Source: Heligmosomoides polygyrus polygyrus (Eukaryota > Nematoda > Chromadorea > Rhabditida > Heligmosomidae). Taken from it: DNA of 64,000 bases. Made by a program: the position numbers and the translations under genes. The stretch covers positions 20,579,114 to 20,643,113 of the forward strand of contig OX377206.1 of assembly GCA_947396885.1 (NCBI GenBank). The letters are read 5' to 3'. Positions 12,355 through 22,300 of the stretch are shown here, piece by piece; positions within the stretch are counted from its first letter, which is position 1, and every line of letters begins with the position of its first letter. A model generated the notes under the pieces. It worked only from the letters and a program-made list of their open reading frames with translations. It was not told where the DNA came from and did not search any database.

Positions 12355-12535
12355 GTCTCTTGATGTGTGGTAGAGGTTGATGAGTGTTGCGCACACGCCT
12401 TCACACCTCTTTTTGAGGTCTTAAAAAAAGCGTTCAGCAAAAACTGACTGTGGTTCTGGACTCCACTCACAGGGCCATACATCCTGTCAAAATAGCATCG
12501 CAAAAGCTCATCATGAGTTGAGAACCTTTCCTTGT

Positions 12536-14384
12536 TATGGGCAAGCACAATAAACAATGAATAAAATCCAAAGACAGGAGCGGTATTGGTCTGTAATGGC
12601 AGTCAAGGAATAGTTTATGTAACCGCAAGATCCTCATCAAAAATGTCAAGTCCTTTGATTTATAACGTTGGAGATTAGCTGAGTCCATTCAGAAATACCT
12701 CAAACTGAACTAGAAATAAGCCCAACCCTCGAAACTGGCAAGGCTAATCTGTAACTCAGTAGTATTAGAAAACGAGCCTCGAATTTAAAGAATGGCAGAA
12801 ACTGGGTCTACATATGCATACGCAGGCGGTCGACAAACAATGGCGTTACAAATTGGCAACGCTTCCGTTTGAATCATCCGCTCTTATCGGGGGGCTAAAT
12901 GCACGTGCGTAAGGTCACGCCGATCTGGCGCTCGCTACTATAACACAAGTATCGGATAGCACACAGGAGGGTCTGGTCGGCCAGACTTCTCTTCTACGCA
13001 TCCCGCCTTGTTCTTTACGACCGCCTCGACCGTCTCCTCTGCAACGGTGGGCTGCTTCAGCCCAGTCAACTTGCGCGGCGACGTTTTGCGTAGTCTATTC
13101 CTCATGAACTTGCACGGCCCATCCCTTCATCAGTTTCGCCTGAAATGGAATGATGCACTTAGATGCACTTAGTATGTACATAATGCTTTTGGAGAGTACG
13201 AGGAGTTACTATTGCATAAGTGCAGCTGGATATTGAAGAAATGGGTGCAACGAATGGAAAGGGATTATTTTGTCAGGATGTGTACTTCAATTTGGAAGAA
13301 GATACCCATTCCTTTGAGGCTTCCTTGGAACGTAACGGCTGTAAACCGAATTGCCTAGCATTTACACCTCTAGAATCGGTATTATCGTCTGCGATACTCC
13401 AGTCAAAGTGCAGAAAAGAAACCGAGAACCTACCAAAGGGATTGCGCACCTCATCGTTTTATATGTAATTTTAGGTTGGACCGAACGTTTTTGTATTTTC
13501 GACTTCAACTTTCGAATGATCCTAAATTCATGTAGCTTTAGTTGTTTTAGTTGAAGTAAATATTCTTCCACATGTAATAACTTGATAAGAATTAAGACGT
13601 TAGAAGCAGTTTTCTACAGTGGCTGCAAATAGTTGAGCAATTAGAGGCCTTAAACTGTCGGCATAATTCTTTTTTACACCACCTTACACACGGTGGAATT
13701 TTGCCTTTTAAAAGTTTCACGAAAAAAAAATCTAGGAAAGTGTCATGTAGTTATTCGGAGTGACTGCTCGGATGGGTAGAAACTCTTCAATCGCCGGCAT
13801 ATTTTCAACAAAATTTCATGCTTTGTTGTTAGTTTCTCATTGGCATCTTTACCTTTAATCACTCAACTTGCAGCCAGGATTTCTTTATATACTGTGTCGT
13901 CAATAGATCTGCAAATACCAACGATGTTTCTTAGTGAGTTGGAAGTTTTGTGATGATTCAAGGAGGCCGGCCCTTTACGATTTTTTACAAATTGTTTTAT
14001 TTTATTGCCCGCAATCCGCTTTTTCTAATTTATGGCTGCCCTTCTGAAAAAATGTCTTTCCTTTTTTTACTAAAGAAAAAACTAACGTTTGCCATTGGCA
14101 CCCCGTTTGTCGAGGCGCCAGATCGTATGTAGAGTGAAGACAAGTGTACTTTACTTCCTTATTCAAGGATTCAGTAGGACATCTAAAATCCTGAAACTTC
14201 CCCGTTCTCAAGAAAACATTAATTTTTGAGACATCTTAATATACTGTATTACCTTTTTGTGTAAAACCTAGACAGTGGAGGAAGCATTGAAATCACTAAT
14301 ACGGCGGGAACCTTTGTTCGTCTTAGTACTTGTAACCGATTTTTTTTTAGTGAAAATTATGGTGTCGAAGATACGCAATTTCTT
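12536..14384. other. Intergenic; unassigned frame at 13220-13468
   Basis: An 82-codon plus-strand frame at 13220-13468 (MQLDIEEMGATNGKG...) has plausible composition but no recognised family or clear splice boundaries. The stretch 12900-13150 is GC-richer than its surroundings and may be a decayed transposon. No other feature is supported. Confidence 0.3.
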
Positions 14385-14652
14385 AAAGGATAAAGAGTGA
14401 AAAACTGCGTTAATCAATCTCTCTTGGGATATGCCACGTATTCCACTTCTGCGACATTTCATTGAGTCGATTTGATCTATACATGCAATTACTGTGGTGG
14501 CCATCCAACTGACAAGTCAGTGTTTCATCCTTCCCAGAGAAAACGCCAATTCAGTGAGCCCGGAGGTAAGGAAGGTTTAGCGGACCTAGGCTGGACCCGA
14601 ACCAAGAACTTCGATTCGAGGTGCAGCCTTCCTCCAACTTCATCTAGGAGCA
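14385..14652 (-). repeat. tRNA-derived SINE, diverged
   Basis: Reverse-complement copy. AAGGATAAAGAGTG tail at the low end, CTTCCCAGAGAAAACGCC, the GGACCCGAACCAAGAACTT B-box side, and a degraded 5' head (CTTCCTCCAACTTC). Confidence 0.82.
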
Positions 14653-15039
14653 GTTTTCTTCCAAGAGTTAGCGTTGTTCTTTTTGGATCCTATCAAAATT
14701 CGAATAATATTTTTTCAACTTAGATGGGCTTTCTTAGCTGTTGTAGAAGATCTGTGCGGCAGCAATGGATAAACCTTAAAAGAATACCTTATTGGTGACC
14801 TCTTATTTTAAAAGGACTTGGGCAGTCTTGCAAAAAACCATCCAGATTAGCCTTCCGCTTTCTCGTTTTTACAATTGCGGAAATCAGAAGTGTGTAGAAA
14901 CGGCGATTGTCTTGATAAACCACTACACTCCTCAAGCGTTGGCGGTTATTATTCTTCAGTGAATTCCGATCATCAGGCCTATTTTAGCATTGTAGTGTCT
15001 TCAGATTTTCCTCAGTTTTTCTGCTATGCAGAATATTTT
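14653..15039. other. Intergenic, nothing recognised
   Basis: No coding or repeat structure supported. Confidence 0.35.
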
Positions 15040-15255
15040 CGGCACATGTCGGAAATGCGCACCGCAGTTGCAGGTAGGAGCGCACCAGTGAATCGTAGCT
15101 AGCAGAGTTCATACCGACCACATGCCAACCAATCAGGGTACCTTCCGTAGACATCCTCCCTGAGTAGCACGCCCATTCGATACGGTCTGATGAGCTGGCG
15201 TGTTCCTACCTCCCATTGCGGTACGAATTTCCGACACATATCATATTTTCTATGC
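15040..15255. repeat. Fold-back MITE candidate
   Basis: The left arm near 15042-15090 (CACATGTCGGAAATGCGCACC...GGTAGGAGCGC) recurs inverted at about 15195-15245 (GTTCCTACCTCC...GGTACGAATTTCCGACAC). The arms are about 50 bp with a centre of about 100 bp. No coding capacity. Confidence 0.55.
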
Positions 15256-16352
15256 CTAGAACCTCCACATTATCTGCGTAGGACCTGTTGGGAAGCTATT
15301 CTGAATGCTAGAATGGGTTTGGTAAAAATTACCAATTTCAGGAGAATGTGTACTTTTAAGCAAGTCAACTCAGTGAGTGAGAGTTGCGTAAGTTCGACCA
15401 TTGAACTATAGCTACAGTATGCTGACAAGCAAGGCGATTAAAGAAGATGTTCTCATTCCAAGAAATTGTCCAACGAGTTATATTTCGGTTAGCACGGAGT
15501 TTCGTGGATCTAGTAATGCCAGTGTATTGCTTATCTACGTGTTCAGTGTTGCTTGGATTTCACGCCGAGTTATCTCTTCTCATCGCGAACACATTCGTCT
15601 ACTACGTATACCGTCCCGTAGTATGAATCACTGTGATCATTTTGTTATTGAAACGCAACGCTTCACTGTTCTCTACTTGTTCCCTGCACTTTCATTTTCC
15701 CCATGCTTCCGCATGTTCCATACCTCCGCCAAGGTGCTTCTAGAAATGTAAGATTGCCGCCCTTTTGTAGTTTTGTGGAATTTTTTCTGCTTTTAGCGGA
15801 AAAGAAATTTAAAAAAAAACCACCGCTAATAGAGCGTTTTAAGACGATTTTCTTTCAACGACACAACCGGTGTAGCCAGTGAGCTCCAAAATTAAAAAGT
15901 TTAAGGACCTTCTGTTTGTTCCCGTGATGCTCACTTTTACTGCCTTTTCCATTCCAAGAGAAAAAAGGGCAGCAATACTGTTTTGAAGAATTCGCAAGCA
16001 TGGCGAGCAGCATGAAAAAGTAAAACCTACAAGGAAAACCTCACGAGATATCACTGTTGGGCGGCTGGAAGGAGTGCCGCGTTTTGGTCACTGAAAGTCC
16101 ACTCTCATTTTTCTCACTCTCAACTCTCATCGTCGATTAGCAACCTCCCCATCTACAAGCTTACAGTTCTCCTGAATGAGAGCTTTGAATTCCTCACCTC
16201 TTCATTTCTCATATGGAATTTTCTGATTGTCCTACTTGTGCTGCTTAAACGGGTACGTATCTACCTTCTCGATCAGACGCCGTCATGTCATCTCCTTTGA
16301 CACCTTCACGTCTTTATCCGGATCTCCAGTGTTTCCTTAGATATCGTTTCTA
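15256..16352. other. Intergenic, no recognised gene
   Basis: Open frames at 15401-15751 (plus) and 15839-16054 (minus) have no recognised domain. Pyrimidine-rich sequence at 16080-16330 precedes the mariner copy. Confidence 0.35.
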
Positions 16353-17257
16353 TAAGGGGGGGGGGGGGAAGTAATGAGGCTCTTCATGTCTTGTCCACAT
16401 ATCTCGTGTCTGGAGTCTGGTTTCGTGCTTATCGTATTTGTATGCTTGTATGCTACTTACTGAAGGCCACCTGAGAAGTTACCACTTCCGCCCTTTCCAG
16501 AAGTATGCTAAAACCCCTGTCTGTCTCATGCCGAAACCCCAGTCTGACGAGTCGACTTGTGTCGCGCAAATCTCGCCCAATTCCCAACCCCGAGCAGCCT
16601 GGACTCAATAGTGACGCAAGATGAGAAGTACGTCTTCTACCTTAACCTTGCCAAGCAGCGAGTCTGGGTGAGGTCTGGTGATCTGTTACCGACCTTCGTT
16701 CAGCGGAATGTTCAAGGCGAGAAGCACCTTCTGAACATTTGAGTCTGCGTCCATGAACCGGTATGCTGGAGGCTGTTTACCAAAAGCACGAGGATAGACT
16801 CCGAGGCGGTAAACGAAATAGAAGAGACGGACCTGCGACTCGAACTTATTCAGTCGCAGCGCTTCAAGAAGGTCCTCCTCTTCGACAACGCTGCACCCCA
16901 TCAGGAACAAGTTACCACGGATAAGCTGGCCCAACTGGGCTACGTTCACATGCTTCACCCACCGTATTCGCCGAACATCTCTCAGTGCAACTACCACTAC
17001 TTCTTGAGCATACAGGACTTCCTGGTCGGAAGGGACAAAAGAACCGAAGCAGTGCTTGACAACCATATCGAGCAGTTGATCAACACCAGGCCCAAGCAGT
17101 TCTGGAAGGATGGGATCAGGAAGTTGGCTGAGTGATGGCAGCAAGTCATTGACTTTAACGACGAACACATTCCTCAGCATCGTTGAGTTGTAATTGAGTT
17201 ATAGAGAGATAAAGAATTTTTTTCAATTTGTCTCATTACTTCTGCCCCCCCCCCTAA
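16353..17257 (+). mobile_element. Mariner-family element, internally deleted, poly-G termini (copy A)
   Basis: Begins TAAGGGGG...AAGTAATGAG and ends CTCATTACTTCTG plus a C run and TAA. It is flanked by TA duplications (16351-16352, 17258-17259). At 905 bp it is shorter than a typical 1.25-1.3 kb mariner. It encodes broken pieces of a DD34D transposase: VTQDEKYVFY (first Asp), LLFDNAAPH (second Asp) and PPYSPNISQCNYHYF. In that last piece the third catalytic Asp reads Asn. Frameshifts and stops separate these blocks, so the copy is inactive. It aligns end to end with the copy at 37828. Confidence 0.85.
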
Positions 17258-17510
17258 TAGTTCCTTGGATGTTTTCTTCAGAAGTGCTTACATTTAGGTG
17301 GCAGAAGGCCACTCGTAAGTCTGCTTTTTTTCTTGATGAAGCAGACGGTCTGACGAACAACACCTCGAAATTCAACGTGACAGCTTACAGTTCAGGTCCT
17401 CCGCTGTATTTGAATGTACATCGCTGGTATGTATTCTTGAGAGTTAGTGTCAGATTTAGAAAACTCGACCCTACAATTAGGAGTTTTACACTAAGTCACG
17501 GCCCACAGAG
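17258..17510. other. Spacer between mariner and SINE
   Basis: An open frame continues from here into the SINE, but no recognised domain is present. Confidence 0.35.
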
Positions 17511-17655
17511 GTGCGTGGTAGCGCAGTTGGAGGAAGGGCCGACTGTCAGATCCACTTCCTATTTCGGATTCCTCGCGCCGGCCAACAAAGTCTTCCTTCC
17601 AACCCTCCATGAATGGCTAGCAGACTTGTCTGCGAACAACAGAACACTGACTTGC
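17511..17655 (+). repeat. tRNA-derived SINE, 5' half
   Basis: GTGCGTGGTAGCGCAGTTGG has a good A box (TAGCGCAGTTGG). The B-box region is degraded (TTTCGGATTCCTC). CAGACTTGTCTGCGAACAAC leads to ACTGACTTG, where homology stops and resumes at about 18196. Confidence 0.8.
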
Positions 17656-18195
17656 AGACAGAAAAGCAAGGTGCAGTTGCTAATGGCAGTGGTAGTAGCA
17701 CAAGCTGTAAGTCATTCAATTAGAAAAAATTAACTGGAAAATAATAACAGTTAGTACAATCGCTTTGCATTGAAGAGGTAATATTTTCCTATACAATTTC
17801 TTTATTATCTTTTTCTACTGTATCATTCAACTGTATTTTCACAGCTTGTCTCTTATCTCCGGTCTCTTATCTCTCGTCCTTCATATCCATTTCATTTCCA
17901 TATCCTCTCATTATCTTTAGTTATTGTTCACTATATTTGCCTTCCTTCCTCCATTGCTTCATTTATGTTTGTACGTTTCCTTTTCTTTTTCCTAATACAC
18001 ATTCCTACCTATCATTCCCGTCATAGGCAAAATCTAAAGATATCATTATATATGCTTCTGCACTTCTATGAAGGGCCACAGGAGGAGTATCATGCAAAGG
18101 ATCGTCTGCAGGGAGTAGCGAAACGAACCTTTGATTTCTTTCTAGTGTAATTAAAACTATAAGTTTTTCGTTGTTTTTTATTCCACTGTTCTCTT
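17656..18195. mobile_element. Insertion splitting a SINE (about 540 bp)
   Basis: The SINE homology on the two sides is contiguous in the consensus, so this block was probably inserted later. It is pyrimidine-rich (repeated CTCTTATCTC and CATTTCATTTCC motifs). It has no clear terminal repeats or coding capacity. A short CTTG may be duplicated at the junctions. Family unknown. Confidence 0.45.
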
Positions 18196-18345
18196 CTCTT
18201 GTCTATCGGCTGGCCACCGCAGGTTCATTGTATTGGCCGAATACGCAAATCATCTCCACGACATCCAGTTAGAGTGGAATGCGTGGCGCATTCCAAATAA
18301 GGGCATTGATCAGCCCTGCCCTTTATCCTTATCCTACCGGACCAC
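18196..18345 (+). repeat. tRNA-derived SINE, 3' half of the split copy
   Basis: ATCGGCTGGCCACCGCAGG, CTCCACGACATCCAGTTAGA, GCGTGGCGCATTCC and a CCTTTATCCTTATCC tail. It picks up where the copy at 17511-17655 stops. Confidence 0.82.
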
Positions 18346-18619
18346 AGACGATATTGAACGGCCCGTTACCATTCATTCTTGCCATCAATGACAGACTTAC
18401 GGGCAATTTTTTTCTGCCGCACTCTGTAGTGAAGTACTACTAGTACGCTAGCTCCGTGCCCAATCTATCAAACGGCAGCCGGCCGTACTTAGGAAATTCA
18501 TTTGGCAGAAAAGGTCGAAACTCGCTAAAAAGGCGTGATGGAGGCCGAAGAAGTGCAGGGAGCAGCCGCTCGCCCATCCGCTGCCCACTATGCGTTCATA
18601 GTGCTCAACGGCCCGTAGT
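18346..18619. other. Intergenic, nothing recognised
   Basis: Transition from AT-rich sequence to the GC-rich region ahead of the ADAM gene. Confidence 0.35.
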
Positions 18620-19246
18620 ACGTTGACAATTTTTGTCGTCGTGGCTCCAGTACACGCGTCGTCATCCCGAGACCGAGGAACGGACGGGCACGGCGAGCCC
18701 GGAGACACATTAATATGTAGCGGGCTTCGTTGCGCTCCGTCCGTCCGTCCGTCGGTCGGTCGGGTTCGTCTGAGTGTGAAGGGTGGAGATCTCTCGGTCG
18801 GCGTTTTGCACCCGACGCTCTCAGCCACCGGACACGGGCACGCTCATACATCGCCTGCCGCGCGACTGAACTCTGTCTTCAGAATCTCCTTAACGGCACC
18901 GGTCGCTGCTTCAGCGATGAGAAGAGCGGCGATGGCAACGGGAAATCTGCGGTGAATTCACTTCCTCGACCTCATCACCGCCGCTTGTCGCGCTGCCACG
19001 CTACACCTGCTCCCATGCACTTCCTCACGCTGCTTCGTGTCCGGCCGTGCACAGATCGCCGCGCATGCACTTTTTATCATGCTACTACTAGTAGCTGCAC
19101 TATCGTATCAGTGAGAGTAGCGTACAAAAACCTACTCCCGCCACGCCGGACCGCGGTCGGGAGTTTTTTCTCTCATATAGGCGGGCGTCCCTCGAGGATC
19201 TGCTGCAATTCACGGCCGACCATTCACTTTTTTGACGCCTTTTCAG
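18620..19246 (+). promoter_or_regulatory. GC-rich promoter/outron region of the ADAM gene
   Basis: A CpG-dense block unlike its AT-rich flanks. It contains a CGTC/CGGT tetranucleotide run (about 18737-18770) and many CG-containing words. It ends at TTTGACGCCTTTTCAG (to 19246), a strong nematode 3' splice signal with no upstream donor or coding exon that I can see. That is what a spliced-leader acceptor looks like. The first in-frame ATG is 58 bp further on. Overlapping long frames on both strands here are probably by-products of high GC. Promoter function is inferred from position and composition. Confidence 0.5.
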
Positions 19247-19304
19247 ATACGTGAACGAATGTGACGACAATTGCTAGACGACCTTGTTTGGCTATTTTGT
19301 AACT

Positions 19305-19370
19305 ATGCAACGATTACTGCTTTATGGACTGATGATATCTCTAGTCGGCACCTGCGCCGCTATTAACACC
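19305..19370 (+). CDS. Exon 1: signal peptide
   Basis: 22 codons, MQRLLLYGLMISLVGTCAA then INT: a short n-region, a hydrophobic core and a small-residue cleavage site. It ends at ACC followed by GTGAGT, a good donor, in phase 0. The phase fits the metalloprotease exon at 26324, but prodomain exons are expected in between. The ATG lies 58 bp after a putative trans-splice acceptor. Assignment to the ADAM gene rests on position, strand and phase; it could belong to another secreted protein. Confidence 0.6.
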
Positions 19371-22300
19371 GTGAGTTCTTTCCCATAGAAGAAAAAAGTC
19401 TTTAGGATCAGGTTTGCATTAAACGAGATTCTTTTTCTTACCTCGCCTTATGCGGCGCTTTCCTTTGCGTTGCACTAGAAGTTAGTGTTTGCTGCTAACG
19501 TGATAACTTACCGTTGCCGTAGCCTTCCAAATCTTTGGGAGGACAAAGCTTTCATAATGCGATGTATATACATGGTGTCACAAAATAATGTATACACTGA
19601 TGGAAGGGTGATAGCCTTGTTCAGAGTAAAGGTACTAAAAAGTTAAGGGCTCATATGAAAGCCTAAGAAAATAGAAATTTTATGACATACGAATGGCATG
19701 GGCTTATTTTAGAGTTCAAAACTTAATTACACATTATAGCTTGCGAAAAATGGAGAGTACTCTAAAAAACTGTAGGTACTGTTTGAAAGGTTCTAATATT
19801 GCGGCTAGTCAAGTTCTGAGGACGTTTGAGACTCACCGCGTGGGTAACGAGAATTCTGTGGCATGCAAATAGTCAAGATTGCGCCATGCACACACCCGAA
19901 ACCTTGCATTTCAGACTCGATTGATTGTGCATGTGGATGCTTGTTACAAACTTGTTGCTACATGGTCACATTAACCTGTGCTGTGCTTCTTCTAACGTTT
20001 TCCGTCGTCCAGTAGCTGCAGTTATGCCAATTAACCTCTCCATTCAGCTCAAATGTTGCTTCATTCGTCCACAGAACGCGTCTTGTGAAATGCGGCTCCT
20101 GCTCTCATTTAAATCGTGCAATCAATAAACTCACATGTAACGTGTCTTTCACAAGGTTGTCAAGTTCAGAACACTAAAAAAAGCACAGCACAGGTTAATG
20201 TGACTAAGTAGCAACAAGACTGTAGCAAGCATTCAGCCCATGCACAATCAATCGAGTCTGCAATGCAAGGTTTCAGGCAGGAACATAGCGTAATCTTGAC
20301 TATTTGCACGCTACAGTAATCCCGTCGCCTTGCGCTTTCATGTGAGCCTCGAACCTCTCGAAATGCTTTACTAGCAGCAATGTTACAACCCTTCACATAC
20401 TACCTTTATTTTTTAGAATACTGTCCATTTTTCGCAAGCTACAATTGCGATTAAGTTTTGAACTCTAAAATGAGCACAAATCAATTGAAACGGCCACTTT
20501 GTGAGGAAATTATAACATGTATTCAAACGAAACACAATCAATCGAGTGTAAAATGGAAAATTTCAGACGAACGCATGGCGCATTCCATGCCTCCCATATG
20601 TCAGAAAATTTCTATTTTCTCAAGTTTTCATATGACCCCTTAATTCTTCAGTACCTTCATTATGAACAATGTTATCACCCTTCAATCAGTGTATACATTT
20701 TTTTAGACACCCTGTATAATAACTGTGTAGACTATTAGTACAATCATATAAATTCTCACTCATTTAGTGACGCAATAGTTCTTAGGACGAGATCATTGGG
20801 AAAGAGGGTGAAATTCCTCTAATCGTAATGAACGCACCTTGCGCTCATCCAGCAGTTCGCGTTGTTTACTTGATTGATAATACAAAAGCTAGTTGCACTA
20901 ATTCCGCAACAGAGGGTTACGTCCAAGCAATAATTTAGGACTAAAGTCAGTGAGCCAGACTGAACGTTGATGAGAAGCTCAAAACGAAAGTATGTAATTC
21001 TGTTGATCATTTCTCCTCCTCTGGTAAATAAGGAGTCTTGCCCAACTCAAGCGGCAATTTCAAACAAAACCTCGTTATTCTCTTCAGTCAAATTCCGTAG
21101 GAATTCGAGTTGAAAGTTGGATTTGATGCTACGTAACCTGCGAATATCAGTGAATTTCATTGGCCGAGGTTTGCCAAGTGTAACAACCATTACCTTAATC
21201 GAGACGGGCGAGCTTGAAGAAAATCGAGAAAAAATAAGCAAAAAATCGAAAACAGCCGAAACGTTCTGTCAGACCTAATATTTCACTAGCATGCTTCTAG
21301 TTTGGCCTAAAAATTTTGCCTAAAGTCTCGAAATATGTAATGGTTGTCTAAGCGTGATGAAACGCTACCACCTGGGTGTCTTTAGAGTAACTGTGATTCT
21401 CTATAAGAGCACTTTACTGCTCTAATATTAACTATGTAAATAGTTGGTGTACTGTACGAGCGTATAGGGTGATCTGCAAAAGTTACATGCATAACAAAAA
21501 AATCTGTACTTCATTCTTCCTTCAAGCTGTGGTCCAAAATTTTTCTACCACATACAGTGATAAGAATTTTATATCTATTCAAAGGATTTTTAAGACAATA
21601 AAGGTAAGATAAAGATAAAGGACGGCGTTACTCAATCCCTTTTGGGATGCGCCACACATTCTACTTCTACGGGATGTCGCGGAGGCGATTTGAATGCGTA
21701 TTCGGCCATACAATGACTTGCGGTGGCGAACCGATGAACAAGTCAGCCCTTTATCCTTCCCAGACAAGTCTGGTACCAATTCACCGGCTCCGGAGAGAAG
21801 GAAGTCTTGGCTGGCCTAGACGGGAAATCCGAACCAGGAACCTGGTATCGGGTGCAGGCGACAGTCAGCGCCTCCTCCGACTGCGCTACACGCGCCCATT
21901 TTTTAAGACAATGCGCAGATGAAAACAGACAGCTTCCATGAAGGACAAGTAGAGAGCGCATACTGAAGTGGGTATAAACGACGGAACACGGGAATAATTG
22001 CAACACTGCAGAAACGCACTAGGAAAAAATGGAATATAGTATTGACGTCTAGAAATGGAGTGATGCTGTTTGAAACTTTAAAAAATGTGGCACATATATG
22101 TATAGTAGCTTAATAGAGATTTATAAGGGATAAGAGATATTGGAAAAACCATCAACGTTCTAGATAGGTGCTATGTTCCGTGGTCTGCTTCTGATAGTTC
22201 TCATACCAGCACACCCTTAAATAGACAAATGAAGTTTGGCGTTAAATTTAAAGATAACTTTCATTTTGAATAGATCACGCAATGTAGCACTGAATGTTTT

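Larger units (their letters stand above)
11386..12535. mobile_element. Long inverted-arm element carrying a tRNA-like unit in each arm
   Basis: Bases from about 11386 to 11790 recur, inverted and mildly diverged, from about 12125 to 12535, giving arms of roughly 400 bp around a 330-bp centre. Each arm contains a tRNA-like block (see 11558 and 12272). Outer ends are ACAAGGAAGGGTTTCCAACTC and its inverse. The arm interior (GCTTACAACAAACCAAGGC and TCATACCGTATCACCAA) also occurs at 60286-60390, so this is a family. No transposase is visible. A non-autonomous fold-back element is the simplest reading. Confidence 0.75.

Noticed and set aside
13220..13468. 82-codon frame as a gene
   Set aside because: Protein-like composition but no family, and no defined exon borders. 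Mentioned only within the region description.
18448..19254. Long overlapping frames in the GC-rich block (110-174 codons)
   Set aside because: High GC reduces stop codons in every frame. The CGTC/CGGT tetranucleotide run and the lack of domain signal point to promoter/outron sequence.
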